From Nocardia sp. NBC_01327 (GTDB lineage Bacteria > Actinomycetota > Actinomycetes > Mycobacteriales > Mycobacteriaceae), in assembly GCF_035958815.1 (NCBI RefSeq), contig NZ_CP108383.1, forward strand, positions 3,410,001 to 3,474,000: a stretch of 64,000 nucleotides of DNA. Reading direction: 5' to 3'. Both the position numbers and the translations under genes were made by a program. Of this stretch, positions 60,036 through 64,000 are shown piece after piece (position 1 is the stretch's first letter; each line of letters starts with the position of its first letter). Below the pieces are notes generated by a model. That model made no database searches, was not told the origin of the DNA, and saw only the letters and a list, made by a program, of their open reading frames with translations.

Positions 60036-61253
60036 GTGACTACAAACAGCATTCATCGCTTGACCGAGGACTTCTACCAGAACCCGCAGGCGACCTATAA
60101 ACTGCTGAACGAGCATGGCTCGGTTCATCACGTCGAACTACCTAACGGAATGCGTGCATGGTTGGTCACCGGTTTCGAACTGGCCAAGAAGGTCCTTACG
60201 GATCCGACCATCAGCAAGGATCTCTATGGCCCAGCTGGTGAAATGGCCCAGGCTGACGCGAATGTCGCACTTCGGCTGGACCCACCCGTGAATGACAACT
60301 TGGTCTACGCTGATCCGCCCCGTCACACCCGGCTGCGCAAGATTGCGATGAAAGCGCTTTCGGGTAAGGCCATTCGTGATTTTACTCCACGGATTTCCGA
60401 GATCGCGGAATCACTCCTTCAATCAATCGATATTGATGGAACGGATTCCATCGATCTGCTCAGCGCCTACGCGTATCCCTTCACGATCACAGCCGTCTGT
60501 GAACTCATCGGAATCGACTCAGACGATCGTGCCGAATTCCAGGGCTGGCTGCAAACGCAGCTTTCCGCCGCAGAAGTGGCTGACAAGTATATCGCTGCGG
60601 CGAATTTCGAAACTTATGTGTATCGCCTCATGGGGAAACGCGACGGGAGGGCGGCAACGGATTTCTTGTCGGAATTGATGAGCCCCGCAGATGACGGGGA
60701 ACAGCTTGAAAAGCGTGAACTCGTGGCTATGGTTAATGCATTCCTTCTTGGCGGTCAGGAGACGACGGCTGCGCTTATAGGAAACTCCGTGTTGGCTATG
60801 CTACGCCGACCCGAACTGATGGATGAGCTGAGGGAAAGTCCGGATCTTGTTGCGCCATTTATTGAGGAGATGCTCAGGCACGAAAGTTCGGGTAATGTTT
60901 CGCCACCGCGTTTCACGACCGAGCCGATCCGGCTCGGCGATAAGATCATAGACGCAGGGCAAGTTATTGTCGTTTCGCTGGCCAGCGCTAATCGTGATCT
61001 GGCGCAATTCAGCAGGCCGGATGAAATGGATCCACATCGGCTGGATAATCGGCACATTGCGTTCGGATACGGAATTCATCGCTGTGTCGGCTCGGCCCTT
61101 GCGAGAATGGAAGCCAAAACGGCAGTCTCATGTTTGTTGGCTCACTATTCGAAGATTTCTCTCGATGTTGATATTGACAGCCTTCGCTGGCAGTCAAGCT
61201 CTATCACCCACGGCCTGATGTCACTGCCTGTCCGAGTGACTCGCCGGCCTTAG
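60036..61253 (+). CDS. Cytochrome P450
   Basis: The protein has 405 aa with a GTG start, 8 bp after the activator stop. The heme loop FGYGIHRCVGSALAR places the Cys ligand at 350. The I-helix is LLGGQETTAALIGN, with Gly-Gln in place of the usual Gly-His/Asp before ETT. The ExxR-like helix is FIEEMLRHESSG and the PERF-like part follows DEMDPHRLDNRHIAFG. Bacterial class I enzymes of this size hydroxylate or cross-link natural products. The substrate here is unknown. A ferredoxin gene is not present in the window. Confidence 0.9.
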   Translation: MTTNSIHRLTEDFYQNPQATYKLLNEHGSVHHVELPNGMRAWLVTGFELAKKVLTDPTISKDLYGPAGEMAQADANVALRLDPPVNDNLVYADPPRHTRLRKIAMKALSGKAIRDFTPRISEIAESLLQSIDIDGTDSIDLLSAYAYPFTITAVCELIGIDSDDRAEFQGWLQTQLSAAEVADKYIAAANFETYVYRLMGKRDGRAATDFLSELMSPADDGEQLEKRELVAMVNAFLLGGQETTAALIGNSVLAMLRRPELMDELRESPDLVAPFIEEMLRHESSGNVSPPRFTTEPIRLGDKIIDAGQVIVVSLASANRDLAQFSRPDEMDPHRLDNRHIAFGYGIHRCVGSALARMEAKTAVSCLLAHYSKISLDVDIDSLRWQSSSITHGLMSLPVRVTRRP

Positions 61254-61322
61254 GTTCGGCTTCAGACATCAAGGCGTCGTCATTTATACAGTCACTTGAG
61301 TCAATGTGAAGGTCCTGAAGGA

Positions 61323-62144
61323 ATGCAGCTAACTGTAGATCAAATCGGTAGTTATGAGGAGAGCGGATTTCTCGTCCTGGAATCAGTGCTTAGTCCGAGC
61401 GAAGTGGATGTATTGCTCGAAGCAATGGTGCGAGATAGCGGGAATGATGGCCCATATCGACTCATGTCTGATGATTCGAACGAATTGTCGACACTCTACG
61501 CCTCGCATCAGCGCGTGGGCGAATTTGCCGAGCTCGTTCGAACCCCACGGCTTCTATGTCCTGCTCAGACAATCCTGGGTGGAGACGTCTATGTGTATCA
61601 ATTTAAGATCAACGTGAAATCCGCATTTGGGAAAGAAAAAGTGGCCTGGCATCAGGACTACACTGCTTGGAAAATTGCGGACGAACTTCCGAATTCCCGT
61701 CTGATCAATGTGGCCCTGCTATTGGATGAGGCAACGGAATTCAACGGACCGCTCATTTTTGTGCCCGGATCGCATAAGGTCGGCAATTTGAGAGAAAATC
61801 GCGACCACTCGCCTTCGTCAGCGAAGCATCTTGATCCAGAAGATATCGCTCTGCGTCCGCAGAATATTACGCATCTCATAGATGAATGCGGTATGAAGAG
61901 CGTGCAGGCGCCGGTCGGTTCACTGGTTCTCTTTTCGCCGGAAATTATTCACGGATCGGCGCCAAATATGTCTCCGGCGCCGCGACGGTTACTTATCGCG
62001 ACATATAATAGCTGTTCGAATCTTCCGCGAGTTGCGGAGCCGCGACCTAGTTATCTGGTTGGCGATGATTCAACACCGCTGAAACCGCAAGACAAAGAAT
62101 TTGAGCGGTTGGATGAGCGTCTTCCCGTCGGGAGTAGCAAATGA
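61323..62144 (+). CDS. PhyH-family Fe(II)/2-oxoglutarate dioxygenase
   Basis: The protein has 273 aa from the ATG at 61323 (GAAGGA site). A TTG at 61296 is in frame but less likely. The metal ligands are His110-x-Asp112 in VAWHQDYTAWK and His210 in EIIHGSAPNMS, with the 2-oxoglutarate Arg in PAPRRLLIATY. PhyH enzymes hydroxylate or halogenate aliphatic carbons, sometimes on carrier-bound substrates. Here a tailoring hydroxylation is likely. The stop overlaps the next gene. Confidence 0.87.
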   Translation: MQLTVDQIGSYEESGFLVLESVLSPSEVDVLLEAMVRDSGNDGPYRLMSDDSNELSTLYASHQRVGEFAELVRTPRLLCPAQTILGGDVYVYQFKINVKSAFGKEKVAWHQDYTAWKIADELPNSRLINVALLLDEATEFNGPLIFVPGSHKVGNLRENRDHSPSSAKHLDPEDIALRPQNITHLIDECGMKSVQAPVGSLVLFSPEIIHGSAPNMSPAPRRLLIATYNSCSNLPRVAEPRPSYLVGDDSTPLKPQDKEFERLDERLPVGSSK

Positions 62145-63256
62145 ATTCTAGAGCGAAGGCAGTCGTTCTCGAGGAGTTCGGCCGTAAGCCATTGCTTCGT
62201 GAGTTCGCCGTCCCCCGGCCTGGCACCGGGGAGATTGTCGTGGCATGCACGTACGGCGGTGTTTGCGGCACGGACCTGCATCTTCAGCAAGGGCATCTGC
62301 CGATCCCGGTGCCATTGGTACTCGGGCACGAAGGGCTGGGCACCGTCGCAGAATTGGGTGACGGGGTACACGAGGACAGTCTCGGCGAACCGATCGCCGT
62401 CGGCGACCGCGTCATGTGGGCCTCCTCGATTTCATGCGGTCAGTGCGTTCCCTGCAGGCAGCACAGAGAGCCTACGCTCTGCGAACATCGGCTCACCTAC
62501 GGAGTGAATCGGCCCATCTCTGACGCGGTTCCACTCGCCGGCGCATGGGCGGAGTGCATATTGCTACATCCCGGCGCCACCATTGTGAAGATTCCGAGCG
62601 CAGTCGATGACCTCGCTGCGATGTCCTTCGCCTGTGCTGGCCCCACCATGGTTCATGCGCTCTACGAACGTCGGCCGGTACGACTGGGCGAGACGGTCGT
62701 GGTGCAAGGCAGCGGCCCGGTCGGACTTGCTGCGGCCGCTTTTGCGCAACTCTCCGGCGCAAAGTCGGTCGTCATCGTCGGTGGACCAGATGAGCGCCTC
62801 GACAAGGCGAAAGAATGCGGAATCGGTGACTTCCACGTAAACATAGTCGACCAGAATTCCGATACTGCTATCCAGCAGGCCAGAGACCTCTTGCCCAGTT
62901 CGGGTGCGGATCTTGTAATCGAGTGCACTGGTTCGCCGTTGGCGATTCAGCAAGGAATCGGCTTCGCCCGCCGCGGCGGTTCATACCTGATAGTCGGCCA
63001 ATACACCGATGCCGGACCGACGACAATCAACCCGCATCATATTGTGCGGCAGCAACTCGATGTGATCGGGTCTTGGGCCTTTTCTGGAGCGCATCTGGTC
63101 GAGTACGTTCGTATGCTGCCAGCTTTGACATCTCGGTTCGATCTGGCCGGTCTGGTCACATCTTTCCCGCTTTCTGACTACGCCGATGCGCTGACAGCGG
63201 TCCAGAGCGGAAAGGCTCTCAAGGCAGTCTTGGCGACCGGTCCCGAGTTTGACTGA
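62141..63256 (+). CDS. Zinc-dependent medium-chain alcohol dehydrogenase
   Basis: The protein has 371 aa. The catalytic zinc ligands are in YGGVCGTDLHLQQGH and LVLGHEGLGTVAEL. The structural zinc Cys set is SCGQCVPCRQHREPTLC. The NAD-binding motif is VVQGSGPVGLAAAAFAQLSG. The pattern is of the MDR class that oxidises alcohols or reduces aldehydes. It could act on the side-chain alcohol made by the preceding dioxygenase (ATGA overlap) or make a precursor aldehyde. The substrate is unknown. Confidence 0.88.
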   Translation: MNSRAKAVVLEEFGRKPLLREFAVPRPGTGEIVVACTYGGVCGTDLHLQQGHLPIPVPLVLGHEGLGTVAELGDGVHEDSLGEPIAVGDRVMWASSISCGQCVPCRQHREPTLCEHRLTYGVNRPISDAVPLAGAWAECILLHPGATIVKIPSAVDDLAAMSFACAGPTMVHALYERRPVRLGETVVVQGSGPVGLAAAAFAQLSGAKSVVIVGGPDERLDKAKECGIGDFHVNIVDQNSDTAIQQARDLLPSSGADLVIECTGSPLAIQQGIGFARRGGSYLIVGQYTDAGPTTINPHHIVRQQLDVIGSWAFSGAHLVEYVRMLPALTSRFDLAGLVTSFPLSDYADALTAVQSGKALKAVLATGPEFD

Positions 63257-63324
63257 GCGGATGCGGAGTCCGCAGGCGGTTGTCGGAGTAGCAGTCGAGA
63301 ATAATAGATCTCTGCACTGCACGA

Positions 63325-63777
63325 ATGGGGATGACAAAGAATATGTTCACAAGACTTGATCATGTCGGAATAGCGTGCACGGACCTGGATGAATCCATTC
63401 GCTTCTATCGCGCGGTCTACGGGCTGGAGGTCTGCCACCGCGAGAAGAACGACGATCAAGGCGTCGTCGAGGCGATGCTACGACTGAACGGTTCCGACGA
63501 TGGCGGAGCTACCTACCTCCAATTGCTTGCACCCACGCGTGCGGATTCGCCGGTCAGCAAATTTCTGAGGAGCCGCGGTGAGGGAGTCCATCACATCGCC
63601 TTCGGTTGCCCGGATGTGGATCAGGCCTCGGTCTCGCTTCAAGCGAAAGGGATGAACGTGCTGTTCACGCCGCCACGTTACGCATCGATGGGTTCGCGAG
63701 CCACGTTTCTTCATCCCCGAGAGTGCGGCGGTGTGCTTGTCGAAATCGTGACTTCTGCTGGTTCGGCCAGCGTGTAG
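63325..63777 (+). CDS. Methylmalonyl/ethylmalonyl-CoA epimerase-like VOC protein
   Basis: About 150 aa; the true start may be the ATG at 63343 (MFTRLDHVGIACTDLDESIR). The match to methylmalonyl-CoA epimerase runs throughout: LDHVGIACTDLDESIRFYRA, GVVEAMLRLNG, YLQLLAPTRADSPVSKFLRS, GVHHIAFGCPDVD and FLHPRECGGVLVEIV, with metal-ligand His and Glu residues. Such enzymes invert C-2 of methylmalonyl-CoA, and close relatives act on ethylmalonyl-CoA. The next gene encodes the enzyme that makes ethylmalonyl-CoA, so that substrate is favoured. Confidence 0.82.
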   Translation: MGMTKNMFTRLDHVGIACTDLDESIRFYRAVYGLEVCHREKNDDQGVVEAMLRLNGSDDGGATYLQLLAPTRADSPVSKFLRSRGEGVHHIAFGCPDVDQASVSLQAKGMNVLFTPPRYASMGSRATFLHPRECGGVLVEIVTSAGSASV

Positions 63778-63818
63778 TGATACTTGCCGGCTCAGGTTGG
63801 CAATGAGGAAGGATGAAA

Positions 63819-64000
63819 ATGGACGAGCTGTCCGAAGCCGTAGTGTCCGGAGCATCGCCTGAAGTGCTCGACCGCATCCCGGTTCCGTCGGAGTACACAG
63901 CGGCGCATTTACGGGTCGAGGACGTGAATATGTTCTCCGATGTCATGGACAAGGATGTCCGTAAGTCGATCCATATCGGGCAGGTGCCAATGCCGGAGCT
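63819..64000 (+). CDS. ccr: Crotonyl-CoA carboxylase/reductase, N-terminal part (runs off right edge)
   Basis: At least 60 codons from the ATG at 63819 with GGAAGG at correct spacing. The sequence IPVPSEYTAAHLRVEDVNMF then MDKDVRKSIHIGQVPMPEL matches the N-terminus of crotonyl-CoA carboxylase/reductases, whose family reads much the same around KDPRKSIHLDEVPVPEL. The enzyme carboxylates and reduces crotonyl-CoA to (2S)-ethylmalonyl-CoA. The catalytic domain lies outside the window. The gene belongs to the same operon, 41 bp after the epimerase-like gene. Confidence 0.8.
   Translation, partial: MDELSEAVVSGASPEVLDRIPVPSEYTAAHLRVEDVNMFSDVMDKDVRKSIHIGQVPMPE

Overview
The window is high-GC actinobacterial DNA, most likely from Nocardia or a close relative. 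The evidence is the GTG/TTG starts with GGAGG-type ribosome sites, a TraA-type (MobF) relaxase, two sites matching the KstR operator consensus, and a fragment resembling the 3' half of an actinobacterial initiator tRNA. It has two halves: a plasmid-like or conjugative element (about 1-26.1 kb) and a specialised-metabolism region (about 26.5-64 kb) broken up by decayed insertion sequences. || Element half (nearly all on the minus strand): a STAND-type ATPase with tandem helical repeats runs off the left edge. It is followed by a DUF4365/HEAT protein (plus strand), a 1539-aa relaxase-helicase, a divergent accessory gene, SSB, a prim-pol type primase, a ParB-like protein, a DUF932-like protein and several conserved small genes. 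A second operon encodes a DUF4192 protein, DprA and a ComM-like protein whose ATPase motifs are destroyed. Each of these two operons is preceded by a copy of the same long palindrome of about 175 bp. Many gaps between genes hold strong stem-loops. A large RelA/SpoT-domain protein sits at the right end, followed by the initiator-tRNA fragment (26.08-26.13 kb) that looks like an old attachment site. No integrase or coupling protein is in the window. || Cluster A (26.5-34.4 kb, minus strand): an adenylate-forming enzyme, a cyclodipeptide synthase, a methyltransferase, and one 1116-aa polypeptide that fuses a flavin monooxygenase to a fumarase/adenylosuccinate-lyase superfamily domain. The fusion looks like both enzymes of the aspartate-nitrosuccinate route to nitrite (CreE plus CreD) in one chain. 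The ligase could be the nitrite-using diazotase (CreM-like). Nitrite chemistry beside a cyclodipeptide synthase is not something I recognise. || 35-42.2 kb: an FAD monooxygenase, a MarR regulator with a matching operator pair, a group II intron RT remnant, a broken IS5-family transposase, a HsaD-like hydrolase behind a KstR-type site, and a broken ISL3-family element. That element carries a 53-bp exact piece of the ssb gene located 28.6 kb away. || Cluster B (43.6-64 kb and beyond, plus strand): a large operon headed by a perfect StrR-type operator. It encodes a CarC/ThnG-type oxygenase, a beta-lactam-synthetase-like enzyme, a CarB/ThnE-type carboxymethylproline synthase, an AMP ligase, two NRPSs (A-PCP-C and Cy-A-PCP-TE, the latter probably selecting Cys), a carrier protein, an acyl-CoA-dehydrogenase-like enzyme, a second CarC-type oxygenase, an MFS exporter, a StrR-like activator, a P450, a PhyH oxygenase, a zinc dehydrogenase, a methylmalonyl-CoA-epimerase-like protein and the start of crotonyl-CoA carboxylase/reductase. 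Together these suggest a carbapenam-type beta-lactam whose C-6 ethyl group comes from ethylmalonyl-CoA, joined to NRPS chemistry. This is the most notable system in the window.
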